Source: Plenodomus lindquistii (taxonomy: Eukaryota > Ascomycota > Dothideomycetes > Pleosporales > Leptosphaeriaceae). From it: a stretch of DNA of 64,000 nt. The stretch spans positions 620,001 to 684,000 of the forward strand of contig JANUWI010000011.1 in assembly GCA_025504975.1 (NCBI GenBank), in the 5' to 3' direction. Of the stretch, positions 42,421 to 53,867 are shown in pieces (within the stretch, counting starts at the first letter, position 1; every line of letters begins with the position of its first letter). The position numbers and the translations under genes are program-made. The notes beneath the pieces are model-generated. The model was not told the DNA's origin. It did no database searches and saw nothing but the letters and a program-made list of their open reading frames with translations.

Positions 42421-43996
42421 ATGGATACCGAAATGTCAGATGTCGCCTACGACATCGACATTGATGTCGGTGCAGGCGTTGAGCCAGTCGCGCCGCAGCC
42501 TCGCCAGATCATTGAGGTAACCCATGTCCAGAGCTGAGAGATGCGCGCATGATGTACTGACACGGTTGAAGCAAAACACCGCCGCCAAAGACGGAATACC
42601 AGAAGCATATCTAGAAGACATCAAGGTCGAACAGCCATGGCCAGAGTCTCTCAACCTACAAGGCGTCAGCGACTTCGACCCCAACGATCCTCTCTACTAC
42701 GCCATGGAGCACTGTGGCGCTGAGCCACGCGTCAAGCAATTGCGCTGGGTCAGCGACAACTCTGTGAACCTCGAGTTCTACACTGCCGGCGACGCTGCGC
42801 TGGCACTGGGCATCCTCACACATCCTGAAGCTGGCGATCCAAAGTCGTTAGCTGCGCAGGCACCTCGAAAGGCAAAGTTTTATTCTAAGAAGCCCGATAG
42901 CGTATTGATGGTCAGGGAGACAAACGCAGGCGACCAGAAACCAAAAGGCGCGGCGACGAGGAGTAATTACTACCAGCGCAACCCAGATGTAGCTGGCAAC
43001 CGACAAAGGGAGCCTAGGCGGAGACCGCCGCCAAGGAAAGACTTTTTGGATTATGATGACCCAGACGCAGGCTCGAGGGACAGGAGACGGAGAAGGTTCG
43101 CTGCATGCATCCAGTATGGGATGCTTAGTTGCTAACTCCAACTTAGCAGCGGAGATGACTCGATGGACGATGGCGACCGGAGACGACCTCGTCGCAATGA
43201 CCGCAACGGCCGCGACCCTCGAGATAACCGAGACTCGCGTGATCCCCGAGGACGCGAACTTCGAGGACGCAACGGCAGGCTCAGCGAGCCTGGCCGCCTT
43301 TCCAATAATGGGGATGTCGACTCCTACCGCCCGCGCGCATCCCCAGATGAATCGCGCTTTGGCCGCCTGCGTGGTCGCTCCGCCTCCCCAGCCACCGACG
43401 AAGAAGGCGACGGCCGCTTCGGATTCGCCGAAGAAGCCGCACACGCAGGAGGGCGCCGTCGTTACCGCAGCAGAAGTCGCAGCCGCACCAACACGCGCCG
43501 CCGTCGCGAGCCTAGTGCAGACCGCTGGATCCACGACCGCGCAAACTACGACCGCACATCAGGCACCACTGGTGGAGGAAAATGGCAAAAAGACTCTGCA
43601 CTCATAGAGAGCTCGCCCATGGGAAACCACCGCCGCTCAGACGCCTTCGATGCATCGCGTGGTGGTGGAGGAAACAGCCTCCTCTCGCGCATGACCAAGG
43701 ACGGCCAGCCTGTTGCACTACAGGCGAAACGATCTCTTGCCGATCGCATTACACGGGACGACGATGAAGGAGATATGTGGGGACGCCTCAAGAACGACGA
43801 TAGAGAGCCCTGGGTCAGCGATTTCTCAGAGCCGAGTAGGCCTGCCCGGAGAGGACTGGCTGATCGCATAACGCGCGACGACGATGACTTTAGCATTCGC
43901 GGACGAGGAAGGAGTCAAGAGGGTATCAATATCAGAGGGTCTGCGAGTGGTAATGGTGGTGGAGGATTCAATATTAGAGGTGTTGCGGGTGCTTAG
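42421..43996 (+). CDS. NCBP3-like nuclear RNA-binding protein with Arg-rich tail
   Basis: Exons 42421-42516, 42572-43095 and 43147-43996, introns of 55 and 51 nt; 489 residues. A short acidic N-terminus is followed by a degenerate RRM-like domain typical of the NCBP3 (C17orf85) family: LNLQGVSDFDPNDPLYYAME, PRVKQLRWVSDNSVNLEFYT and AALALGIL. The remainder is basic and disordered: RREPRRRPPPRKD-like runs, RSRSRSRTNTRRRR and two copies of LADRITRDDD (about 395 and 435). It ends in Gly/Arg repeats (FSIRGRGRSQ, GGGGFNIRG). The twin LADRIT motifs recall the short helical motif of mRNA-export adaptors. Known role of the family: cap- and TREX-associated mRNA export. The second intron ends TAGCAG, a tandem acceptor allowing loss of one Ser codon. 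Confidence 0.8.
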
Positions 43997-44684
43997 GGTG
44001 CGCCTGGTATTCCTTATGCATTTTGAGAGAAGAAGAGCAAGATGTCTTTTGGGGTGTATGTACGAGAGAATAGGAGGCCGTACAGAGAAGGGACAGCTAA
44101 TACTTGTGTCTGGGTTTGAGTATGAAAACGATGAAGGCTAGTAAGCTGGTTTCTGGCCTGCTCATGTGGGATAAGATGCGGACCGGGGACATCACTCTAC
44201 TCTGTTAGTACTTGCTTGGCATTGCAGGATATCCCTCTCAGAAAGCGTTGCTTGGTGTTTGAAAGAGCAACCTGAATGGGATCGAATTTGAGAATCGCGA
44301 GTACGGCGTGATACTGCACTAGTGATGCCCTTTTTTATAACATCGAGTCAAAAGGTTAAGAATGAAGCCAGTCAAGGTTGAAATATCCTAGCTACCATAC
44401 AATCTGCAAGCGTGAGTGTGTATGTGTGGACTGGAAGCCCTCCCCCACAATCTCTATACGCCATTAGCTGACCACTACTAAGTGCCCCGCACGAGATTGT
44501 TCTTCTAACAGGCGCAAAGTAGCAAGAACAGCGACATGCCGAAGCAAAAAAGGCGACTAAAACCCAGAGAGACAGTACTACAATTCTTGTTCAGCGTCCT
44601 AGGTCATCCTCAAGTCAAGAATGCAAGAGGTGCCCCAAAAGCTGCCACGAATGAGATGTTCTTGTTTGTGTTTTGTCGCGACAC
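43997..44684. other. Convergent 3' region, no gene seen
   Basis: Between the NCBP3-like gene and the minus-strand KH gene, which end toward each other. Short frames at 43884-44141 and 44536-44721 are not supported. Confidence 0.5.
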
Positions 44685-46725
44685 TTACAAACCGGGGGGC
44701 GGTGGAACCTATACTAGTTAGTCAAGACTCCACGAAGTAATACAGGGGCATACATACCGCACTGTACCCACCAGGTGAAGCTGAAGGAGCCGGAGGTGGC
44801 GGTGGAGGAGCAGCACCGTATGGATCTGAAGGCGGAGGAGGCGGCGGGGGCGCAGCTGCGCCAGCTCCAGGGGCAGGGGATTGGGCTGCACCATTGTAAG
44901 CGCCATAGTAATACTGCGAAATGTATGCGGAGTAACCGCCAACGGAGGCGTAAGGATCCAGTTCGGGATTCTGCTGGTAGTATACTGCCCATGCTTGCAT
45001 GGCGTTGTAATCAAAGGCTTGAGCGTTGGCATCAGCGGGGGCTGCTGCTGCGACAGGAGACATGACGGTCTCGGCGGCCGGAGCGCCATGCTGGCCGTAG
45101 CCACCACCGTAACCTCCTGCGCCTCCGCCGTTGGCTCCATAACCGTAGCTGTGGCTTCGGTCGCGGTCACCGCGGTCTCCACGGTCGCCTCGGTCGCCGT
45201 AGCCGGGTCGTCCGCCGCCGTAGCCACCATCACGGTCGCCGTAGCGGTTTGGTGGTGGGCGATCCTTGAATGCCTGGTAATCAGCCTTGACCTTCTCGAG
45301 TAGTTCATCGCATAGCTGTTTCGCCTGAGCAACACCTTCGGGACGGGGTCCGCTGTGGTCTTGTTAGTAGAACCTTTGGATTTCAACGGCCATACATACG
45401 CAATGTGGAGATACATGGGCTCGTCACTCTCCTGTCCAGACTGGGGCTCCATGAATCCGGAACCGCGACCTTTGATCTGGACTTTGCAGCTCGTCTCCTG
45501 TTGGATATACTTTACATTGTCGCCTCCGCGACCAACAACTTGAGCTCGCAGGTTGAATCCGCTGATGGGCTCAAGACCAACAGAGATCTTTTCCTCGGGC
45601 CACTTGCGCTGTGATCGGTTAGCTATGGGGTGTTCTATCTCCTGCTTCAAGGAGGTGACATACTCGGCCAAACTCGTCTCGTTCAAATTGTTCAGGCTCG
45701 CGGCGACGGAAGCGGCGTTCATCTACGAGGTTAGGAAGATCTTCCTTCATCATTTCATCGATCATGGCAACAGCTTTGTCGAGGCCTTCTTTGGACGTGC
45801 TGGTAATGCGAAGATATAGGGGCGGGTTCTGCTCTCTTGTTAGCACTGTAGATGGACGATTCAACCTGGCAGACGTACAGTAGCAGTGGCCATGTTTTTA
45901 TCAGGATAATATTCGCCCCGAGTAGTGACATCTTGCATGTATAAGCAGACATTCTAAATCGTTAACAGTATGTGCAGAGTATGCGTACCGGCGCCAGTCT
46001 CGTCTTTGATCTAGATGTCACATGTGAGGTCAGCTTCTGATAAATGGTTGGTGGGGCAGCTAGAAGATCAAGTGAGCTCCAACTCTCAATAATGAAGATA
46101 GAGGTGCGCGAACAGCGGCACGACTCAAGGCTTGCAACGCTGGTCTGTGAGTACAGCGCTGGGTCACAGAGAGAAGGCATGATCCTAGACAATCAGTGAA
46201 CAGCAAAAGTGATTATTTACCCTCTTTTGTGTGGCTCCTTTGGTCAGTGTGTAACGGTTACGGAGGTCGTTGATTTCAATGTCCTTGATGTAGTCACCGT
46301 CCTGCTGGTATGTCTCGTTGCTGATCTGAGCAGCCGTGTTGGACGAAGGCGACTTGGCGACTGGAGGAGTGGGCACCTGGTCTTGTGTAAGCTGTAGTCC
46401 TTGCCCTGACATGGCTGCGCAAGGCTGCACTCACAGAGCGAATCGGAGGCACTTCGACATGCTGAATGCCCTTCTTCGCCTGAATCTGCGCGTTGATCCT
46501 CGCAGCCGCCGCTGCAGCTGCAGCTGCCCGGGCCTTGATCGCCGCCGCCGCCGGGCTTTCTGAGCCTGCAGAGCCCTCGCGCGTAACGGGGCTGCGTTCA
46601 CGATGCGACTCGGGCTCGCGCCGCGACGGCGAGCGGGAACGGCGCTCCGTATCAAAGCGCGAGCGCTTGGGAGGCTCAGGCTCGTCGCTGTCGAAACGGG
46701 ACCGCGGGCGACGTTCGTCAGACAT
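44685..46725 (-). CDS. KHDC4/BLOM7-like KH-domain RNA-binding protein
   Basis: Minus strand, eight exons: 46725-46435, 46391-46221, 46010-45989, 45931-45879, 45828-45664, 45608-45400, 45352-44758 and 44708-44685; 509 residues. Exon 3 is only 22 nt (IKDETGA plus one base), and the last exon is 24 nt and gives PPPPGL. The N-terminus is RS/RE-rich. Two KH-type domains follow. The first runs from DIEINDLRNRYTLTKGATQK through GADVTTRGEYYPD to NPPLYLRIT; the second runs from ISVGLEPISGFNLRAQVVGR through GGDNVKYIQQETSCKVQIKG to PMYLHIAGPRPEG. The C-terminal half is Gly/Tyr/Asp-Arg repeats, then Ala/Pro-rich with polyproline runs. Known role: human KHDC4 (BLOM7) binds pre-mRNA and affects splice-site choice with the Prp19 complex. 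The fourth intron acceptor is ambiguous by one codon (GAGCAG). Confidence 0.87.
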
Positions 46726-47014
46726 GGTGGGCAGGCTTATGGGGGTGCAAGGTTCCTGCGGGTTGCAGTGTGAGGTGAGGGTGGAACTTGGAAGAATAGG
46801 CGAGTAAAACTACTTTGCAGCCGCGTAGTTCGCCAAGCCCCTCTGCCGCGGCTGCTGGCCTCTACAGACTGGCCTTGCCCTTTCCAGGCCAGCCGATTTC
46901 GGGGAGCCTAGCAGTGACTCCGGGTTCTTTGCATTTTGAGCCCATCTGGGGAACCTCGCTTGCCTCTTCTTAACGCTGACTCCCCCCATACTGGTCGCCG
47001 TCTTCTCACACACA
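46726..47014. promoter_or_regulatory. Divergent promoter KH gene / ILV6
   Basis: 289 bp between two divergent starts. I see no further gene here. Confidence 0.45.
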
Positions 47015-48053
47015 ATGGCAAGCATACGAGCAGCCCTGCCACTGCGCAGTGTGCTCACCAGGCACTGCGCCAGCGCTGCCCGCCTGCAGCAAAGAGCATC
47101 GAGCTCGTCCTCGACACAGGCACTGGCATACAAGGCCATTCACCGCCGCATTGCGCCTCTGCCCACCGAGGACCGCCCTCCTGCGTGGTCTGCGCCCGCC
47201 GCCGTCAGCAACATCCTCTACGAAACTCCCCTCCCGTCTCAAGCACCGCAAAAGAGCCACATTCTCAACTGCTTGGTCCAAAACGAGCCCGGTGTGCTCT
47301 CTCGCGTCTCTGGAATTCTGGCAGCCCGCGGTTTCAACATTGACAGTTTGGTCGTGTGCAACACCGAAGTGGAGGACTTGTCTCGCATGACAATCGTGCT
47401 CCAAGGACAGGACGGAGTCATTGAGCAGGCCCGTCGCCAACTCGAGGACCTCGTTCCTGTCTGGGCTGTGCTTGACTACACCCAGTCTCCTCTGGTCCAG
47501 CGTGAACTTCTCTTGGCCAAGGTTTCCACTCTTGGCCCAGAGTACTTCGAGGAATTGCTGGCTCACCATCGTGAGATGGTCCAGACTTCCGAGACAGAGG
47601 GACACCAGAACGAAAGCATGAGTGAAGAAGAGGCAACTGCGGCCGCTGAAGAGGCTGCTCGCGAAGCCCTACGAAAAGACTACCACCCCACCAATCTCCC
47701 TCTCAGCGAGGCTCTGCGCCACAAGCACGAGCATCTGCGAGCCATTACATTCATGACCCATCAGTTCAAAGGAAAGGTCCTGGATATCAGCACCAACAAC
47801 TGCATCGTAGAGCTGTCTGCAAAGCCAAGCAGAATCGACTCATTCATGAAGTTGATCGCTCCGTTTGGCATCCTAGAATCTGCGCGAACAGGTCAGTACC
47901 ACTACACTTAGCTTCTGAGACGCAAACAGCCGCTAACTACCACTAGGTCTCATGGCCCTACCCCGCTCCCCGCTCCACGCAAACCAGGAGTCCGAAGAGA
48001 TGGAAATGGACGCCGCGGATATCGTCGATAACAGCATGCTTCCTCCTGGTTAG
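47015..48053 (+). CDS. ILV6: Acetolactate synthase regulatory subunit (ILV6)
   Basis: Exons 47015-47891 and 47947-48053 around a 55-nt intron (branch GCTAAC); 327 residues. The N-terminus (MASIRAALPLRSVLTRHCAS) is a mitochondrial targeting sequence. An ACT domain begins near residue 80 (HILNCLVQNEPGVLSRVSGI then LAARGFNIDSLVV, and DLSRMTIVLQGQDGVIEQAR). The second regulatory domain carries ELLLAKVSTLG and HQFKGKVLDISTNNCIVELS. An acidic insert (EGHQNESMSEEEATAAAEEA) separates the two, as usual in fungal Ilv6. The last exon supplies LMALPRSP. Known role: it activates the catalytic subunit Ilv2 and confers valine feedback inhibition in the first common step of branched-chain amino acid synthesis, in mitochondria. 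Confidence 0.95.
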
Positions 48054-50544
48054 ACATTACACAACCAAGCAAAGAAGTAAAGGCTAGGGTAGAGTGGTGA
48101 AAAGCGTGCAACATCTCTCGATCTATTGCGATCTAGTAGTGCAGGTCTCTCGATCTTTGTCTGTGTATATGAATGGGTAAATGGCGTTGTTCCACGGGCG
48201 AAACGGGAAACGGCATCTTCTCAGCGCTCGCGATGCTCCACTTTGCGGTCCTAGGCTGCTAGAATACTCTACTGAGAGATAACTTCAATGCGACGACTCT
48301 GTACGTGTCGTGTCGTGCCGAATCTGAGTACCTCAAATGCCCGCTCTTAAACATTCCAGCGTGGAGTAGAGCAATCGCAACGTATATTGAACGAAGCTAT
48401 AGTCGCGCATTGACAATGACTAAATCCTTACAATTGCTCCAACATGATCCATGCCATGACGTACATACAACCAATCCACACCCCCTTCCCAATCCATCTA
48501 ATCTACACGCCCTGCGCACCAGTCTACCAACACGGCAAGTGCGCACGCGATGTTCAACTTATATGTAACTAGGATTCTGAATCGCGCAACCAGTCACAGG
48601 TGCAGCGCCAACATTGCATTGCGTTTGTGGATGTAACGAGGTCTGTAAACGTCTGTGTGCCCACTTTTTTCAAGGAATACTACATATGCCTGTTGGGCAA
48701 GCATTGTGATCCTTCCGGAAGGCTTACTTGAAGCGCTGACACGGCAATATTTGGGCGGGCAAGATTGACGATGTGGATTTTGGGGTAGCGACTTGGAATT
48801 GGGGTGTGTTGGTGCTGGGTTTGAGGGGGGGTGGTTTGTGTAGCTTCCTTGTATGTGATGATTGCTGGGGATGTAGCTGTTACGTGGACAGTGGGAATAC
48901 TACATTGCACAGAACACAAAACACGTGATTGCAGGGCAGTACAGTCTGTGATTTTTACACATCTCCTCGGCTTAGGCGTGCCGTGTTTATCGATCCTTCG
49001 CACGATTTAGGAATCAAGTGAAGATAGGCGGCCATGTGGATGAAGTAAGATGCGACCTATGTCGAGACAGCCAACATGAGCTGGTGCTCCACACAAGATG
49101 CGGGTTGTAGTGTGTATTGGCCCACAATTGGAGGATCCATTGCATGGTCCCTGCGACGGGCGGCATGTGGCCCGTCTGGAGCCTCTCCTCGTGGGGCATG
49201 GTGATATATGACGTTTGCGGCTGAAATTTTGTGGACTTCGAGGGATATACAGAGCTTACAGAAAGCTGACCGCACGATCACGGAATGCTGTTAAGGCTCA
49301 TCATGTGACAACGAATCGAGGCGTGCGATAAGGCCGTCTCTACGGTTGTACTGGAAGACGTCGAACGAGGTAACTAACACTGATTTTCATAGTCGCATCC
49401 CAGATGAGGTATGGTGGGGATCTCTCATGTCAGTAGGGTGCGATGGATGGATAACCCTTGGGACTGAAAGCTTTTTTCTCTTCTCCAGATTGTTTCCATG
49501 TGCTCGGTATGTTCGTCCAATTAGACATGTTCAATGTCAGCTGATAGTGGATTGCAGTGCATAGTTCGCAAATACGGTACTAACAGACCCACGGGCGATC
49601 TAGACCAGAACATGCCAGAGCAGTATCCGACTCGACATATCGGAAATGCACATTGAGAGAGTGCCGTTTCCTAGTGGAGCAACCGGAGCAGCCATCCTTC
49701 CAGTGAAGGGCTTGCTCTTGCACAGATCATGTGGCGGAAGCCCGTGCAAGGGAATTTTTTCTCTCCTGCATGTTCCTGCAAATTCGAACATGCAGCACGT
49801 CAAGGATGGTTTTAACCAGAGGCGTCGAAGGTTGCAGGGCACACGAGCGCACCAACAGTGGACATTCTGATGATAGGCGCAGTCTCCACAGACATCCCAA
49901 CCCTCGGCCGCCGGCTATCTTGTGCCTTGTGCCACAAAGGGAAGCGGGAGGTGATCCATGCGAGCCGCTAAGGCCCTTGGTTGCTGCAGCGCGCAGCAGG
50001 ATTGCTGTAGCGCGAACTTGGCCCAAGACATTTCAGCATGGGAACCATCGTTATGGGCCGATTGATGGGGCCCACCCCATGTCATCGCCTGCCTGCTCTG
50101 GCACTGCCAGTCTCACAATAACGGCCCTATCTATACAAGCGAAATCCCGTCGCTGTTCCGCTCTTTCCTGCCCCAAGTCGTCGCTGCTATTGAAGTTGCA
50201 ACCGCCCGGCACGTTTCCAACCACATCTCGCGAAGATTGCGTCACTCAGCGTTTAGACGTTAGCTGAACAACGCCATCCGCAACACCACACTATTGTTAT
50301 CGCATCGCCGTTGGCAGGCTTACAGTAAGAACTCCGTGCACATGTCCAGACACTGAATACGGTGCACCAGCCGGCCATCTGCAGGTTAATTGGGCTGTGG
50401 CTGCAATTCTGTCTGCAACCGGCTACATGCGTTTTTATCTAACAACGCGCGCAGGTCGCTCGACACGGCATATCATAACACTCCCGTCGCCGCACATTTC
50501 TCGACTGCGAGTTTCGTTACACTGCATATTCTTCAATCGCTGGC
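48054..50544. other. 2.5-kb stretch without a supportable gene
   Basis: The largest gene-free interval of the window. Open frames at 48305-48568, 48680-49003 (minus), 49600-49842 (minus) and 49731-50267 have ordinary random composition and no recognised motif or splice context. I saw no repeat or RNA gene. It could hold long UTRs, a non-coding RNA or decayed sequence. Confidence 0.5.
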
Positions 50545-53250
50545 ATGAAATACGGAGACACTCTGCGACAAAGGTCTATACCAGAATGGGGTCACTGTGA
50601 GTACCGCGCGCGTGGACCCAGATCAGGGGGAGCCAAGAACTGACCGACGGCTTCAGACAACATCGACTACGATTATCTCAAAGACCTCATTAAACACCAG
50701 ACCACACCGGGCACAAACAAAGCTGTATCAATACCGGGACAGGGCGGGAGCTCAGAGCAAGCATTTGGGAATGATTTCTTGAGGGTTCTACAAACGCAAC
50801 ATGATCGCATCAACCTCTTCGTACGGAGCAAGAGCGGCGAGATCGAGAGGAGACTACAACATATAAGCAAGAGCTTGGAAGAGCTGCAGCAGAAACGATC
50901 AAAAGACACACCAGGTGCGCGTCTGCCGGCACGGACGGTTGAACGCTACGCAAAGATCGACGCAGACGTCACCAGGTACGAGCAACGAACCGTGGTCGCA
51001 ACAGAGTGACACCCGCTGACGCAACACAGAACTGGCGAAGAGATCCGCTCGTTGTCTCGATTCCAAGTCGTACAGCGAACCGGCTTCGCAAAGATCCTCA
51101 AGAAATATAAGCGGTGGACTAAGGATCGCGAGCTCAGTCATGTCTTCAAGGAGGAGATCAGTAGCCAGCCGGACAGTCTGTTCCAGCTGGATCTCAGCTA
51201 TCTGCTGGATCAATACATCGAGGTTCTTGGTGCCCTGCGCTCTGTGTTCGACGCCGACGGCACTCCCGCGGCGTCTTCTGTTGGTGCTAACGGCTCCGCT
51301 GCGCGTCTTGCGAAGACACTTGAGAAAGGACAAGAGATTGACTTTGACTTGGGTTTAACCACACTGCCATTGGGCGCTAATGGGGCCAAAGCGACCTACT
51401 GGGTCCATCCTGATCATGTTGTTGAGGTGCAGCTTCTATTATTACAGCAAATGCGCCTCTACGTTGGTAGCTCGAGAGCCGCCTCACGGAATGGGTCCTC
51501 CCGAGCGACACCCCGCCGGCGCCAATCATCTATTAACAACCTTCACTTTGGCATCGAAGACGATGTCGGTCTTGTCATCTTGGATCATGCTGAAGCCTTT
51601 GCAGTCAAGCAAAACACAAGCACGATAGGTTCGAGCGAGGGGGCAGAAGGTACCATAGGCACCAAGGCAGCTGGAAACGTACGATACGTCGCATCTGGAG
51701 TAGCAGCAGTCGCTGTGTGCATGGAGTCTAATACACAAGGCCAGTCGATGGAGGTCAAAACAGCGAGATTGGAACGCAAAGGTCTGCAGACGTTGCTAGA
51801 TTGTTCACCGGGACCAAACGGTCTTCAACGTTCGAGCAGCAGCAAGGGGGAGGCGAATGATTTCTCAAAGGATGACTGTGCTGAAATTCAACAATGGCTC
51901 AAGGAACACAAATCTACGAAGCCCATCGCAGGCGCCATATCGAAGCGGACAAGGTTTGTTGGTCTGCACAATAGCATGTCCGGCGGAGCATGGGCAGTGT
52001 TGGACCGAGATATCTACATGAAAGAGTCGCTGCACAAGGATCTCGAACACGAGGACTGGGTCTCCACGGCACGATCGCAATCCGTCCAATTTCCGCACGC
52101 TGTTTTGGAAGTCCGCAAGGAAGGCCGCCAGGTATCGACACTTATCCAAACGCTCGATCGCAGCCATCTCGTCGAACGTGTGCGCGGTTTTTCATTGGAA
52201 GCACACGCTGTATGGGTATGCTGCAGGCCTGCTGCCATGTCCCCACCCCTTTGGCTCCCTCTGTTGGACAAGGACATTCGGAAATTACCAGAGCCTGTCA
52301 GGCGACGCAGTCGAAAGACACAAAGTGCCGGCAACGGCGGATCGCAGACTCAGGGTTCGCCGCCACTGACTTCGACATCCAACACGTCGTACGATGGACA
52401 ATCAAGTCCCGTTCTGTCCCGCAATGGGGACTCATCTATGACCTCTGTACAAAATTATGTCGATCCGCCGAATCTGCAAGCTTTCCGCAAGAAGAGCCGG
52501 AAACCTTATGCAGATTACCCCCCTCCTCTCGCTCGAACTGACCCAGAACCAGAACCGCAAGGCTACTGGAATGAATACGACCACCCCGAAGATGAAGAAG
52601 CAGGCTACTACATCTACATCGATCCCAATGCGTCAGTCAAGTTTCCCGGTCAAGAGCTGATGGAAGCCTGGATGCGCAAGACACGCAAGATCTTTGGTAT
52701 GCGCGAGCGACCAGCACGTGGATCGTTTTCTGGCGATGAAGACGCCTCTTCAGACGACGATGATGATACCGTGGACGAGTCGCCCATTCTTGTTGCTAGG
52801 AACTACGGGACTGTATCTTCAAACAACAACCACAGTGTATCTTCTCATGGAGGCTACTTTAGCAGCATCTTCCGCTCTTTACGCGATCCGCGCCATGATG
52901 TTGGCCTACTTCACGAACGTCGTTCGCTTCTCAGCGAACTCGAAACGCGCCAACATAAGACTGAGATGACGAAGCTGCGGTTCTATTCTACGTGTCTAGC
53001 TGCCGCCATTACGATCGATATCATCCTCGGTATCATGACCGTTACCAGTCGCAGGAAGGAGCGCGGCGTTGTGGACATGGTGGTCTTGTTTGGCACAATT
53101 GTCACCCTGATTCTGTGTGTGGTGGCCGTGTTGAGTATGAAGAGTAGAAGTGAGCGATTGGGATGGGTACATCAAGGTGCAGTGCTTTGTATTGCGGGTA
53201 GTGTGGTGGCGTTGGATGTGCTGTTGTTTCTGTGGATGCTAAGGGTTTGA
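50545..53250 (+). CDS. VTC5: SPX/VTC/DUF202 protein, VTC complex subunit Vtc5-like
   Basis: Exons 50545-50596, 50657-50975 and 51030-53250, introns of 60 and 54 nt; 863 residues. The SPX domain starts at residue 1 (MKYGDTLRQRSIPEWGHYNI, DYDYLKDLIKH) and ends with LSRFQVVQRTGFAKILKKYK, the lysine-rich inositol-pyrophosphate pocket. A central VTC-like region (about 200-560) holds RTRFVGLHNSMSGGAWAVLD and FPHAVLEVRKEG. It is followed by a disordered Ser/Pro-rich linker and an acidic stretch (SSDDDDDTVDES). Three membrane helices of the DUF202 type end the protein (CLAAAITIDIILGIMTV, MVVLFGTIVTLILCVVAV, VLCIAGSVVALDVLLFLWML). Known role: yeast Vtc5 is a vacuolar-membrane subunit that stimulates polyphosphate synthesis by the Vtc1/Vtc3/Vtc4 core. 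The central domain lacks obvious Vtc4 catalytic spacing, so a regulatory role is likely. Confidence 0.85.
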
Positions 53251-53867
53251 TCATTAGCTTTGGGAGTGCACATGTCTGAAGAGTCGGGGGCAGGGTGATG
53301 TTGAGGTTGGGGTTGTTGTTTTTGTACAAGGGAACGGGATGTTCGATGATGGTCGTCGTCGAGTTGGGATACAGGGCGCTGATATTGGTTATCGGTGTAG
53401 TATATTTTGAAAACTCGAGAAAAAACAATTGAAAGTGTTCAAAGCAATCATCGCACTGCCATGACGGGGCCACGATGTAGTCCCAAAGCCTGTTTGGCTT
53501 CTAGTACCAGTGACCAAAGATGTTAAGAGCCTGTTAGCAAATATGATAATAAGGGCGAGAGTTCACTCCAAAATCCATGCCCGAAGGCTACATGCACACC
53601 CTCAGCACATGACAGCAAATCTCAGTAGATACCCAAATTCGCGACAATTGTGACGGTTGAAGTGCTGACTTCTGTGCGTCCTCCCATTGGTCGATCTTTA
53701 ATAAAAACCGCCCCCGGTCGCGGCTGCCCCAGCTTCTCGGCAATAGTTGTCGCGTGCTTTGCCAACCCGCGGACCGAAGTCGCATCTCCGATTTATTTTG
53801 TTGCCATGCGCCGCTGAACCTTTTCCGCAATTGTGTCTCTACCACACACTCCCGACAAACTCTCACA
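53251..53867. other. Intergenic, promoter of the aconitase-family gene
   Basis: A reverse CCAAT box (CCATTGG) lies near 53694-53700, about 170 bp before the next start. No gene seen. Confidence 0.5.

Noticed and set aside
43053..43607. 184-codon frame overlapping the NCBP3-like gene
   Set aside because: A shifted reading of the Arg-rich exon; the spliced frame carries the family motifs.
49731..50267. 178-codon frame in the gene-free interval
   Set aside because: No motif, no domain-like pattern, and it overlaps an equally long frame on the other strand.
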